Shown here: in pieces, positions 35,747 to 47,647 of the stretch
Position numbering within the stretch: position 1 is the first letter of the stretch
Layout of the letters: each line of letters starts with the position of its first letter
DNA from: Halichondria panicea
Taxonomy: Eukaryota > Porifera > Demospongiae > Suberitida > Halichondriidae
Direction: 5' to 3'
DNA length: 64,000 nucleotides
Assembly: GCF_963675165.1 (NCBI RefSeq)
Contig: NC_087382.1
Coordinates: 6,744,315 to 6,808,314 of the forward strand
Program-made: the position numbers and the translations under genes
The notes under the pieces: generated by a model
The model's database searches: none
Seen by the model: the letters and a program-made list of their open reading frames with translations, nothing else
Told to the model about the DNA's origin: nothing

Positions 35747-36918
35747 TTGGCTCGAACCACCCCAGGCATTGCTAACCTCCTTAAGCCACTAGAAGAAACA
35801 ATAAGGACAGTCTTTTTGCCAAAATTGACTGGACAGAATGCCTTTGGTGATCTGGAAAGACAGATATTGGCACTCCCAGCCCGCCATGGGGGACTTGGTA
35901 TAGCAAACCCGTGTGAAACAAGCCCTGGTCAGTTCACGATGAGCATGTCAATCTCAGCACCACTAGTCAGCCTGATACTTGACCAATCCGATATATACGA
36001 ACCTACAATGAAGCAAGAGCAAGCCAGACTGAGGAACAATGCCAAAAAATTCCGCCGACAGATGGAAGCCAGGACAGCAAGTGAGCTAAATGAAGATCTA
36101 CCAAACAAGTTGAAAAAAATGGTTGGAATATGCTCAGAGAAAGGTACCTCAAGCTGGATAACAGCGCTGCCTATTGCAGAGCATGGTTTCATGCTACAGA
36201 TGCTCTTTGCCTCAGGTACGGCGGCTGGCGTCCTCAGAACCTACCCTCTCACTGTGTCTGTGGACTTCACTTCACAGTAGAGCATGCACTCAGCTGCTCT
36301 AGGGGAGGATTTCCAACAATACGACATAATGAAATACGCAACATCACAGCAAATCTTATGAGCGAAGTATGTCCAGATGTGGGTATTGAACCAACCTTAC
36401 AGCCTGTGACGGAAGAGCAGTTCCAACTTAGGACAACCAACCGCGAGGATGGGGCTCGCCTTGATGTTGTGGCCCAGAGCTTCTGGAGCAACGATAGACA
36501 GAGTGCATTTTTTGATGTCAGGGTCTTCAACCCGTACGCACCTACCTATCGCCGCTCCACCATGGCCCAGAGCTACAGAAGAAACGAGATGGAGAAGAAG
36601 AGAGCTTATGAACAGCGTGTAAGAGAAGTCGAACATGGATCGTTTACGCCTTTGGTTTTCTCTGCTGCTGGAGGTATGGGTCCGGCTGCAGATATTGTCT
36701 ACAAGAAACTAGCTTCAATGCTGGCAGAGAAACAGGACAAAACATACAGCACAACTCTGAATTGGATGAGGTGTAGGCTAAATTTCTCCCTCATAAGATC
36801 AGAGATTATGTGCATCAGAGGCTCTAGGAAGTCTTTCACCACCACCACACCATGGAAGGCCTTAGACACTGGCACTATTGATCTAGCAACTCAAGAAGGC
36901 CGGGTGCTATCGGTCTGA
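35747..36918 (+). pseudogene. LINE ORF2 C-terminus with restriction-like endonuclease
   Basis: It begins in the post-RT region (FGDLERQILALPARHGGLGI). After a shift near 36205 it gives DALCLRYGGWRPQNLPSHCV, a CX1CX7HX4C zinc motif (CVCGLHFTVEHALSC), RHNEIRNITANL, and D...D residues in GARLDVVAQ and FFDVRVFNPY. This order fits the R2/NeSL-type restriction-like endonuclease end of non-LTR retrotransposons, which nicks target DNA. The RT itself is absent, i.e. 5' truncation, as is usual in target-primed insertion. A 14-bp poly(A) at 37028-37041 marks the 3' end. Confidence 0.65.
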
Positions 36919-37041
36919 AACATGTGTTTTCACCCAGGAACTTTATAAAATTATGTCACATGTTTTTGTTGTTTTTTCTTGGTTTGTTTTTTTATTTTGT
37001 CTTTTGTCTTTTGTCTTCTCTTATAATAAAAAAAAAAAAAA

Positions 37042-37587
37042 GTTTTCAGCCCTTAGCAAAGAAAGCTGCGTAGCTTCGAAACGGTAGCAGTTTTCTTTGG
37101 GCAACTTTGCAGCTAGCTAGTCTACAGTAGCTACTCTATCAGGATCTCCTGGATTGCAACGGAATTGTCAACCAGCCAAGGCCACAGCGAAGGATCATTT
37201 TAGAGGTAAGCGTTTTGTGCGTATAACGATCGTACTTGTAGCTTGTGAAGCCTTTATAAGCGTTCTTAGCTGATGTACTGTGCTTAGATACCTACTTAGA
37301 TGCCTCAGTATGTAGAGAGTATAGTTTAGTAGTAGCTGAATATGTTTACAGACCCTTTTTAGAGTGTAGCCTACACGGTTAGATATTCAATTTTATCTTT
37401 TTGTTCAGCATTCGCCTCTGGCAAAGAAAGATGCATAACTTAGAAACTACAACCGTTTTCTTTAGGAAATATATACATAGATATATACATAAATATATAT
37501 AGGTAGATAGTACCTGTGTCTGTAAGCACAGCTTTTACAGCCTTTATCATAAACATAATTAGATAAAACAATAATAGATAACAGCAA
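37042..37587. repeat. piggyBac non-coding terminal region with repeated units
   Basis: Two related units (CCTTAGCAAAGAAAGCTGCG at 37051 and TCTGGCAAAGAAAGATGCAT at 37412) match the units at 24370-24999 in opposite orientation. No ORF. Confidence 0.6.
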
Positions 37588-40442
37588 CTAGAGTTCATGT
37601 TGTTGTGACTGCCATGTCATAAAGCGGTCTGTAGAACTGTCTCCTGTGTGGCAGAACCATTTCTGGCATGCCTGGCAAAACCACAGGGAGTCTTTTCTTG
37701 CTTTTATAGATTTGCATAGATGACAGCGCCCTCTACATCCTTCCTGGTGATGCAGGGGGAAGGGTAGCGTCTTCGTTGTAGTATGTGTCCCCACTCCTCT
37801 CTTTCTAGACGCATAGCTTCCGATCAGCTCCTCTGCCAGCCGAAGGCGAAAAGAGAGGCTTGTCTTGCTCTTGTTTGAGGGTGAGGAGTATCTTGAGTGT
37901 AGTATGTAGCTATTGGTTACACATATATCCATCAGAAATGAATAGATGTACATGTAAAATTTGTGAAATTTTGTAGGGCATCGATAGTACCCCCTCATCT
38001 GGTCTCCTCTATCAACGCCACCCATCAATCAACGCCACCCATCAACCGATTGTAGTCTTCAATGCACTGAGGGCATGGTACAGCGATCTTCTCTCCTGTT
38101 CTGCATCGCCGATTTACAGTGGAGCTGGCAGTGGGGTCAGAGGCCGTGGACATTACACGGACAATCCTATTGTCCTTCCAGGCTGTCACTGTGACCGTGT
38201 CCTTCTGCCTCATCAAATAATCTCCTCTGAAAAAGGTAAGCTAAAGTAATAGAATTACTGTAATAATCATTTATAATTATACCTGTCAGGCAGGCTTGGA
38301 TCCTTAAGATCTACAGGGAAACCAACACGGTCGCTGCGAGTTGTTCCACAAGCATAGATCCCATCCTTTTCCAGGAGGTTTAGTGAAGTGAAATAGTTGT
38401 CAAAGTACACATGGTGGTATTTTCCCTTCAGCGAAGTAGTGAGGTCTTTGACAACTCGGGTGCCTAGATGTTTTTCTGGTGTACTCTGCCTTCCAGTGTA
38501 GACTTGCATGGTGTGAAAGTAGCCATTCTTGCCATTCTTGCTATCAGCTAACACCCATACCTTTATTCCCCTCTTCACAGGCTTGTTGGGGAGGTACTGC
38601 TTGAGTGACGATCTTCCCTGGAACTTAATCATCGCCTCATCAACAGCCACGTCCCGGTCTAACAAGTACACTGCCGAACAGCGCTCATTGACTTTGTTGA
38701 TGAGGGGACGTACTTTTGCCAAGCGATCACTACCAGGGGTGCCGGGAGTTGGGAGCGTTGTGTTGTCAGCAGAATGGAGGTAGCGACGAATATCTCTGAA
38801 CCGATCCCTTGAGATCTTGGATGCGATAGGTGAGTAGTGGAGAAGGGTGTCTTTCTTCCAATAATCCTCTATTGATGGGAGCGTAACTACGCCCATCAAT
38901 ATGCAAAAACCTATATAGGCCTTGAGCTCTTCGAGTGTCAAAGGGATCCACTTTTCATGCTGTAATGGGGTCATACTTTGGTCTGCGTACTTATTTGTTT
39001 CAGTAACGATGTACTCCAACATCTCAGGTGTGAACAGTAGATGGAAGGTCTCCAGTGGAGAATCTGAAATGATCACAGTCGGGCCAACAGATTGAGTGAA
39101 CAATTGCCGTGGATGGTCACGAATGGTGGGAGTCCATTTACTGGAGGAACCAGGAGTGGCACTGCTTTGGGTAAGTGTGTGTGTGTGTGTGTGTGTGTGT
39201 GATGCTACAACAAAGTGCCCTTTTACACTGTATGCCAAGGCTTGTATTTGCAATTTCTGTTTGCTACATTGTAAGATATTATAATTATGTGCCTAGGCAG
39301 TGTTTTTACTGAAGGGTTGGCACCATAGGAGAAATTCAATTCTGTATAATTATGACTGGCTTGTGTCATTCTGTGCCCAATGTCATTTTTTTAATTGTGC
39401 TTTGCTTGTAAGGTGTATTTAGGTACAGGCATAATTACTACATGTACTTTGAGTGGCTGTAAAGAGAGTAGGTTATTGATTGCATGATAAAAGGTGACCA
39501 AAATGTGCAGTTGCTGACAAATGTGCAGTTGCTTTCCCAAGACAAAATTAATATTCCTGTTGATAAACTTCTGTACACTCATAATTCACAATTCTAGGTG
39601 TTTCTGTTTCTTGCTCCAGCCTTATGTATTTGCTTTGTCCAAATAGTAATTGAGATTGCATGATAGTGTTTGTGACCTTTTTATTCAATATGTATGTGCT
39701 GTACCTGACAGGCCTATAGGCTTGTGGGGGTGTGAGGTGTTTGTTCCTTAGGCACTCCTGCCTATAAAGTAAGGTTGGTTTGTGTATGTACTGTTTTGCT
39801 ATGTATGGTCACTTGTTCCCAATGATATCATTTTCAATAGTGTTGGCTTTACCTTGTAGAATTAGTTCTGTTCATGACTCTGCCTCTGCCTCTGCCTCTC
39901 CTGCCTCTGTGCAAGTAAAGTTATAATTGTAATTATTAGCTGTATATAATTATTATTAGTACATAATTATTATTAGTACATTCTCTAAAAGTAACTCCAT
40001 TGTTGTCTACTTGGTGTTACCTTGTGGTCGGACGTTTAGGGTGAGTGGGGGGGGGGTGGTTCTAGGTCAGGTGGTGAGATGGGGGGTTCTAAGTCAGGTG
40101 GTGAGAAATTGAAGTCTATGGGTGAGAGGGTTATTTCTGATGATGGGAGGGTTGTTTCTGGTGACTGTCTTGGAGTGTCACTGTGCCTGTGCAAATTTAA
40201 ATCTTTGAAACTACTTTATGCTGATTATAAATTTTTACATACTCGAATGGGATGTCTGGTTGTGTAGGGTACTCTTGTTCCTCCTCATCCAGGTCTGTGA
40301 ACTCATCGTCACTCCCTTCTGCCATGGGGCCATCATCGTCTTCGAGGCCATCAGTGTGTTCTGAGTCAGAGAGGTCCTGCTCACTACTGTCAAGGATACC
40401 CTAAAGTACCTCATCCCTTGTATAGAGAGTCCTCTTTGTCAT
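37588..40442 (-). CDS. piggyBac-type transposase, three exons, nearly intact
   Basis: Exons: 40442 (or ATG 40325) to 40239, an acidic N-terminus (DSSEQDLSDSEHTDG... DEEEQEY); 39168-38283; and 38226-37588, with GT/AG introns. The core contains EMLEYIVTETNKYA, LTLEELKAYIGFCILMGV, DRDVAVDEAMIKFQGR (first Asp), HHVYFDNYFTS (second Asp) and MGGVDRGDQ (third Asp), the piggyBac DDD triad. The C-terminus is a cysteine-rich zinc domain (CHLCKSIKARKDSLWFCQAC... WFCHTG). Defects: a 17-bp duplication at 38012-38045 shifts the frame at the third Asp, and codon 14 from the 40442 ATG is TAG, which the 40325 ATG (Kozak-like) would avoid. The first intron has a (GT)n run. Otherwise full length, so probably young. 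Confidence 0.85.
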
Positions 40443-40762
40443 TGTTATGCTATGGAATATATTGTTATTGTATTTATTGTATTATATCAACTGTATCTTC
40501 ACCATTGAAATTATTGCAAAAAAGTTATGTGTGCAATTTTCACAATAAAATATCAGCAAATTTTTGATAACTAACCTACTGTGATCAGTCTCGGTATGGT
40601 TTCTGTTATCCTTTGAGAGAATCCCTGCGAAACTGTGGTGTCTTTGAAGGTTTCAAAATGAGCAAAAAGTGGAGTATTGTGCAGCTGACGCTTCAAAGCG
40701 TCAACCGCGGCTATCAGCTATTCCCGTATTGACGCTTCAAAGCGTCAACCGCGGCTAATCGG

Positions 40763-43700
40763 TTAAGGGCTCTAACAGAGGACAGATCGTAAAAGAATTT
40801 GCTATTGAAAACGATATAGATGTTACAGAACTCGACAAGCGACCTATGAAAAACAGACTTCGAGCTCGCAAACTGAAACTCCCAGGGGTAGGCATATCAG
40901 TACCTACTCATCCAACAGCGACGGAGATTAAAAAAGAATGGCAAAACATGCTAGGTAATGGACAACTCACACTAGGGGAACCATGCCACCCACAAACAAT
41001 TACAAAAATGTTAATTATGGATGGAGAAGTGAAAAAAACAGAGAATGTAGTGTACTGAAGGAAAAAGAAAAAAATTACTGGCCAAGCACGAAGACCTCAT
41101 GCATCTTCACTCAGACGAAGAGATTGACAAACTAAACAATGAGGAACTTCAACAACTCCTAGTGAGCAAAAGAATAACAGTACCAATTGATTCAACAGAG
41201 AATCAGTTAAAAGAACTAATAAAACGTATTGAACGTACACGAACAATAGCTTGCTGGCACGACCATTCCACTATTCTGGGCAAGGGCTACGTACCTTAAG
41301 GACACTATTTTAAACGAGTACTAAATTTGGCGGTTTGGAGACCTACCAATTTGGCAGGTACTAATTTTAGCTATTTCATAATTCAGTTTCCAAATTTTTT
41401 AATTAGCGATAGGAATAATTATCACACACAATTGAATTGAATGAATTAGCTAGTGTCACAAACAATGCATTCAAAAGGGTCCTCTGGTGGTAAAACAGTT
41501 GTTCCATCCAATAGTCCTGATATGCCAGCCTTCATCCATCCATTATATATGACTTTTCTTCCTTTCTCAGTTGAAAAGAAGTTATACAAGTTAACTAACC
41601 ATTGGGCATGGAGTGGTTTAATCACTGAAAGACGAAAGTCAACTTCAACATCTTCAAGAATACACTACTAAACTAGTACTATACTGTACGTACATATACA
41701 TGTATTATATTTGTTGTACTAGACCTATAATGATAGCTAATAGACTACTTCCATTTAAACGAATTTTAAAAATTTCTTTGGTTAAATAAAAGTATGCGAG
41801 TACTTATATTAGCGGTTTGGGTCGTTCTCGCTAAAAACGCTAAATTTAATACCCGTTTATAATAGTGACCTTAAGGTATTAGTCACTACAAAGGTGGTAT
41901 ATGATCCTGCAGTTTTTAAAGCACAGCAGGACATGAACACTCAGGCATTTATTGAGGAACCTGAAATACATATAATTGCAATGTCTTCCTCATCAATCGA
42001 AGATCAAGCTGCTTTAATTGAGGACCGGTTAGACTGCATTAGGGAAATGAAACTACCCCTTGAAACAAAAAAGAACATAAAAATCAATGATAAACTAATG
42101 TTTTTCATGGGGGACAAGCCTGCAGTTCAGTTCGAACGAGGTACACAAATGGGTGGTTACTTCCCCTGTGGATCATGTGGTAGCCATGCTTCCAGGTTTA
42201 CTGACTTTGCACACTGCTCGAATGCAGAAGTAAGGTCATTGGCAGACTTACAGGCATTGGCAACAGGAGGTAAGATACTACAATGTATTTACTACTTACC
42301 ACCATAGCCATTTGATCAGCTTACATATATTTTTCACGGGGAGCAACGGGGAGCAATGTGTGTCTAAAATTCTTATTATAATACTCACTTCAAATTTAGG
42401 AGGAGAATGTGGAAAACAGGCAGGATATATCAAGCCATTTGAGTCCCTAGACACTAAGGGACTGGCAAAGGAACTAAAGACAAGAGAATGTGATGTATCG
42501 GGCACAACCAAAAAGGCACTAGCAACGTCACTGAAAAATAACTTGAAAGGTGTGCAACGAGTACCATCATTACTTCTAACCAACCCAACCGAGTCCCTTG
42601 AAAGCTTAAATATTGAAAACTACCACATTCTAGATTATGAACCTTTACACGACCTCAAAGGTCACTTGCATAATATAATAGATGAGCTACCAAACAAATT
42701 GGAAGAACCACTTTCAGGGGAAGTAAAAGCTATCATTGAATGTGATCTGAACTCTAAAGAAACTAAGCGGGGAGGCGACTACAGACTAACTTGCATACAC
42801 TTACTAGCGTTGCTAAGGAAAAGGGAAACTCCATCGAAATTAGACAACTTTTTGAAACGGGATAATGTACGCACAAGAAAACAAGCGTTCCCGAAGCTTA
42901 TTCTTGAATTTTACAATGCTACATGGCTACATTTTGAGTTATGTAAAGAATTGTTTCATTCCCCAAAGGCAGTGTCCCTTAGAAGAACGTTTGGTATTAT
43001 ACTTACATTCTATCACTGTACATGCTCCAACTCAATACGAGATTGTGAACTTAAAATCTACAAATACCGAACACGAAGAGCGACTTTTTGGTCAAGCGAA
43101 AGACCTAGCTCACAGAGCTTCCAATAGACAGCCTAACACAATTGTCCCAACTATTTTACTACGAATTCAAGCAAAACAGCTAAAAGGGGCACTATATACC
43201 TCGTACAAACAACTGTGTACTCGAGTAGCAAAGGCAGCAGGGAGCTATACAAAAACACACAAGGAATGGCAAATACTAAATACTAACCGTTACAAATGAA
43301 TTTCTTACCTCAAGAATGTGCAGCTTCTTCTTTCCTGAAACATGGACCTGGAATTTGGTGGCATAAAGTTGATGGGGATGGGGGTTATGAATTCCACGAC
43401 GGCAGTACAGAGCATGACTACAGAAATGGAGACTACAGAAATGGACCTTCGCTGTTGCATTGCCGAGATACGACGACACAAGAAATACAAAAAAAGCAAC
43501 GAACAGCATGGAAAGAAATATGTGACAGCAAAACTGAAATACCCACCACTTTTGTAACAATATTTCAAGAGAACGGAGATTTCTCAAGAACGGAGATTTC
43601 TCAGAAAGAATTACTTACGAAGATGAATTGAATATTGAAGACGTAATTCAAAACGAACATAATATTATGGAAATGGAGAAAGACCACACCACACAAGTAC

Positions 43701-44149
43701 ACGACGAAGATGAATTGAATAGTGAGGACGTAATTCAAAACGAACATACGGAAATAGAAAAAGACCACACCACACATACAAACGAATCGAGTGGGGACAT
43801 AGTTAGTATCACAACCAACCTTTAAGACGAAGCTCGCTGGAGCAGTCTTCCGAGCTTTAGGTAACTCCTCCTTAGTCAAAGAACTTGACGAACAACGGCA
43901 CCAGATGAAGCAGACAACTTGCCTACTTGCCTACCTACCTGCACAAGTACTACATATAAAAAAACAATATCATTAATTAGGGCGAGAATGAATACTGTAC
44001 TGATCGAAACAAAGGAGGCTATTATTAGCTGCCTGGAACATTCATTCTACATGGATAAGAGCTGCCTACCAACAGACGAGGTATCAGAATACACGACTCT
44101 TTGTAAGAAAGTACGTTTCAAACTACTACGCTCTCCCGACTTTTCTTGA
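40763..44149 (+). pseudogene. 3' part of the CTCAG-element transposase-like gene
   Basis: Resumes after the piggyBac insertion with GQIVKEFAIENDIDVTELDK, PGVGISVPTHPTATEIKKEW and RTRTIACWHDHSTILGKGYV. It is then split by a TTAA MITE (41300-41870) and continues with KVVYDPAVFKAQQ, SSSIEDQAALIEDRLDC, FFMGDKPAVQFERGTQMGG and a CGSC zinc-like pair. An intron (42271-42400) precedes GYIKPFESLDTKGLAKELK, LDYEPLHDLKGHLHNI and, after a one-base shift near 42990, STNTEHEERLFGQAK. Asp in WHDH, Asp in MGDKP and Glu in NTEHEE are candidate DDE residues, with the Cys pair as an insert; KDZ-type transposases look broadly like this (inference). The tail (43298-44149) is acidic with VIQNEH repeats. Confidence 0.65.
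41300..41870. mobile_element. TTAA-flanked MITE (piggyBac-type), 571 bp
   Basis: The left GGACACTATTTTAAACGAGT and the right ACCCGTTTATAATAGTGACC are inverted (about 28 bp), each flanked by TTAA (41296-41299, 41871-41874). It interrupts the gene just after GKGYV. Confidence 0.85.
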
Positions 44150-44930
44150 CGTTACTAGACATTACTAGCCTTATGGTTTTGTACTTATCTAAAAATTATT
44201 ACACGCACAAGCTAAAAAATAATGGTAATACTCCTTTGTTAATACTCCTTTGTTTCTCTGTCCATATAAGTATGTCAGTAAACGTGACTCCATTATAACT
44301 TAGTAGGCCGGTAGGCCGGGTCAACATACAGCTTTGGGTACTACTACTTAGTATATATATATATATATATAGCTTGGGTTCACCTTGCATGCTGCCAGCC
44401 ACCTCGATCCTGCCATTGTTTCATGTTCACTATAGCTGTCCAAACGCACATGGCCACCTAGTACATCTGGTGATCAGCCACACCTTTATTAAATAGTAAA
44501 AAGGCTAGCTTTTTAGCACTGGAAACTTTAGAATATATATATGCATGCGATCTAATACTATTCTACTAGGTATAATACTAGTACATAGCTTAAAAAAGCA
44601 AGTAATAAAAGTTTTACTAGGAACTACAACTTACCATAATTATAATATTATGTTACCACTGGACAGAGCTTAAAGCGATTCCGGCATCATCTTGTAGATC
44701 TTTGACTGGTCTTTCTTCCTATAGACTAACTTGCACAATCAAAGTCGAAGCGCTTTCGAGTTATACAAGGTTTGCTCAGGCATGATTATTGTTGCTTTTA
44801 AAATCATTATCACTCTGGGGGTGTAACCCTTACGTGACGTTTTCAATTACGTAATAGTCACATGATACATCAATGAATTTAATTAAAGGATATTTACATG
44901 CGGAAGTGCATCTGGACAGTCCTTAATCTA
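44150..44930. other. 3' non-coding part of the CTCAG element
   Basis: AT-rich with a (TA)n run near 44351-44371. No supported ORF. Confidence 0.5.
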
Positions 44931-45110
44931 CCTGAGCATACTAAGCACAATGGCAGTGATACCAGTACTAAATTAAGCTTCTTATAAGGCTACTAATAAG
45001 TTGGATCAAGCCTTAGATCGATACGGACGAATACTATAATAGATCACTTAGGCTTCCTTTAAGCTGTATGAAGGACAGAGACACGGCTCCATACAAGTGA
45101 GGGATCTTTA

Positions 45111-45800
45111 AGGGGATTGGAAACGAAATTTTTGCGTGAAGCATTCCACGTGGCTAAAACTACAAAGGATTATATTGATAGTCAGCATGCTCATTACCTG
45201 TCTTGACTGCTCTACTATGTGCTGTACATTGAAACAGTGAAATTGATCATTTTTAATGTTGATTTTTCTAAAAAGTAAAGAGAATTTAGCTCTAAAAAGT
45301 CGACTAAACCATGCAGCCACTATTACTAGACAAATAAATGCTATGCAAGAAGAAATAGCCTTTACTATGAAGTCGTAGGAGGGACAGGCCCGTGGTGTGT
45401 CTAAAAGTATACTAAAGCAGACTATACTGCAAACGTTTATGAACAGTACAGCTTATTTATAGCATGAAGCCATTCTATGTAGCACTTAGATAACCGAGTC
45501 AAGCAATGTCCTTTGCTGTTTTGACTTCACAGGAGGGATGACTTCACAGGAGGGACAGAGAAAAGTTGACATAGAGTAATTCAAGCTAAACTCAAAAGCT
45601 TGTCAGTGCTTACTTGAGAGTATCTCCCAGGCCCTGAGTGATCTCTAGTGGATAGGAGAGCTAGAAACCAGGGATAGCGCAGTCCTCCATGTAATTATTT
45701 CATGTAATTATTTGCGAGCGCAATAATTACACGGAGTGCTTCACCGGATGTCAGTCCTTTTACATAGGGCGTGGGCGTGGGCGGTCGTTTCCAATCCCCT
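45111..45800. mobile_element. MITE with GGGGATTGGAAACG termini
   Basis: AGGGGATTGGAAACGA on the left is mirrored by TCGTTTCCAATCCCCT on the right, inside family A copy 3. The extra TTTGTATCTCTGG on the right is not family A sequence, but its complement also occurs at 63751, so it may be part of the element. Related ends lie at 33640-33662 and 63685. Non-coding. Confidence 0.75.
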
Positions 45801-46260
45801 TTTGTATCTCTGGACTGATACATTACACAGATAATAAGTACAAGCTTATAACAAGACATGAGAGCTTACCATTCGAGCGACGGGAGTCTTTGCCTCTTTG
45901 TTTCTTCGAACATCCTTCTTAGGTGCCAAGCAATCCAGCTACATAGCTATACTAGCTAGCTAGAGAGTCCTAGAACGCCTAGCCTTCATCTAACTAACTT
46001 GTCTTCTCCAGAACATCTTTTACGAAGCATACGGAAGTGCCCGGAAGGAAGTTATTGAACTTCAATTATTCATGACGTTTGAGCGTTTTACTGCGTTGCA
46101 ATACCTTCATACCTTCGTAGCGTTCCCTCGAACATATCTCCGGAGGTCGATCTTGGTATCATTTTGAAGCTTAGAGAACGCTTTATCCGATTCAACAATA
46201 AAAATAAACTCGGGTATACTCGCGTTAAGGGGTGTTTTCCTAAACACTAGGCCCTGTCAC

Positions 46261-46470
46261 ATATCACTCAATTTGCACCTTCCTACCCTAAGAAACTCCG
46301 CATACAAGAACAGCATGAAAAATTCAATGGCTGCCTTGTAACGGCTATACAAAAAAATTTTCGGATAAAAAATTTTTTTTTTAAGTTAGAGGAGATATTA
46401 AAGTTAGCTCTAAATATTTTTACTTTGTAGTGTACTGAACATTATTAGTTGTTTTCCTAGGCCCTGTCAC
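46261..46470. other. Spacer ending in a solitary family A terminus
   Basis: GTTTTCCTAGGCCCTGTCAC at 46451-46470 is another family A end, again followed by ATAT, but without a matching body. Probably a remnant of a tandem or deleted copy. Confidence 0.6.
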
Positions 46471-46530
46471 ATATGTAGAGCCTATCGCGATCTCCGCTCT
46501 ATCTATTCCTAGACATTCGCTTCTTTTCCA

Positions 46531-47643
46531 CTACACTGGCCGCTTGCTTATAGTACTCTGTTGGCACGCTGTGTAATCTCGTGCTGAGAAGAGACGTTTC
46601 AAAGCAACTTCTCTACCTTCATTGAACAGAAGGGCAGCTAAGTTAGCAGAAAGTTCAACAGTTTGCTTGCCTAAAAACTGGGTTGGGTTTTGCTTGCTAT
46701 TAAAACTTTCGTTTTGATTCTGGGTGGCACCCAAGGTGCACCTTTCACCTTTCAAGCAGATCCCTGAGCCAGGCGTTGATAAACAGGCTTGATATACTTT
46801 GCCAAATCAGCTGGAATTAACGGTGGGTGTTTATGTTTTGGCATCGGCTCATTGTTGTATTTAGCTACCATAAACTTGCACTAGCTAGGGTTGTCTGGAG
46901 GTTCATGTTTAGGGCATTTCGTGTGAACTGAATATGTATCTGTTGACATAGAATGTAAAAAAGAGGCATCAATATCATTCATCATGCCGTCAATGCTGCC
47001 TGTATTATTGCGGATGGCACCACCGTAGTATGCCTTTATAGAATTGTCAGTCAGTCTCCCTTTGAATTTCACTGGCATACCCCCGCGCAGTTCCCATGCG
47101 TTTTTGTACGCATTCGTGTTTGGTTAATTTTACACCATTACCATAAGGATTAGCAAAAGCTTTAGAATCTCCATCACCGATATAAGTAGTAGCGCGTAGT
47201 AGCGCTTCCAAGTTCTTTCAACGCCTTCCATTTCCATGGATCCCTCATAATTGCTATCATTCCTCATACCTCATACTCATCTTCCATATCTGAGACTTGT
47301 TTCATTTTACATGCTTGACAATGCTTAGACAGGGCCAGCACTAAGCCATACCAAACAATGAAGAAGTACGACCACGCTTTTGCCAAGTTCCGTCTACTGG
47401 TACAGTTACGTCAATGATATCGGTTACAGGCATACCTATTTTCATATCCAAAAAACATTCCTTCAATGATATCGGTTACAGGCATACCTATTTTCATATG
47501 TAACTGCTTCTATGCCTCCAAAAAACATTCCTTCGCTACTTCTTCACTAGCAACCACAGGGCCAGATGTCCTAGTGTACAGTAGTGTACAATTTTGTAAA
47601 TGGGGCATAGCACTATGTAGTGTACAAAGCCTTCTCTGGGCAG
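46531..47643 (-). pseudogene. Mutator-like (MULE) transposase remnant
   Basis: In transcript order on the minus strand: SEEVAKECFLEA; VPVDGTWQKRGRTSS (first catalytic Asp region); KHCQACKM (zinc ligands); EGSMEMEGVERTW; YIGDGDSKAFANPYGNG (second Asp); KHECVQKRMGTA; KFKGRLTDNSIKAYYGGAI; SIDGMMNDIDASFLHSMSTD; CTLGATQNQNESFN (Glu region); and QTVELSANLAALLFNEGREV. This order matches metazoan proteins of the 'Mutator' transposase domain. The catalytic motifs are present but in several frames. A roughly 50-bp segment (TCAATGATATCGGTTACAGG) is duplicated at about 47412-47500. The 5' end is cut by the TTAA MITE at 47648. Confidence 0.75.
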
Positions 47644-47647
47644 TTAA

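Larger units (their letters stand above)
35685..40762 (-). mobile_element. piggyBac element inserted at TTAA
   Basis: The left terminus CCGAATAGCCGCGGTT and the right terminus AACCGCGGCTAATCGG are inverted, and both abut TTAA (35681-35684, 40763-40766). The right subterminal region has two copies of the perfect palindrome GACGCTTTGAAGCGTC (around 40692 and 40733). It contains a spliced transposase gene on - and a 5'-truncated LINE (about 35735-37041) near its left end. Removing the element and one TTAA leaves the host gene's codons in frame. Confidence 0.85.
34030..44936 (+). mobile_element. DNA transposon with CTCAGGT termini and 2-bp TSD (CA)
   Basis: The left CTCAGGTGTATTAAGG...CGTCCAGA and right TCTGGACAGTCCTTAATCTACCTGAG are inverted termini. 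CA flanks both sides, and family A sequence is continuous across the site. Inside is one spliced gene (34960-35684 plus 40763-44149), interrupted by a piggyBac element and a TTAA MITE. Without these insertions the element would be about 5.3 kb. Superfamily unclear; the encoded protein has KDZ-like features (inference). Confidence 0.8.
33049..46260 (-). mobile_element. Family A copy 3, both ends present, split by a 10.9 kb insertion
   Basis: The left end GTGACAGGGCC...CCTAGGAAAAC (33049) and the right end ACTAGGCCCTGTCAC (46260) are the family A termini, and both are flanked by ATAT. The family A sequence is interrupted at 34029 and resumes in register at 44939 (TACTAAGCACAATGGCAGTG). Further insertions lie at about 33180-33680 and 45111-45812. 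Two more short duplications (33948 and 34007) are private to this copy. Confidence 0.8.
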
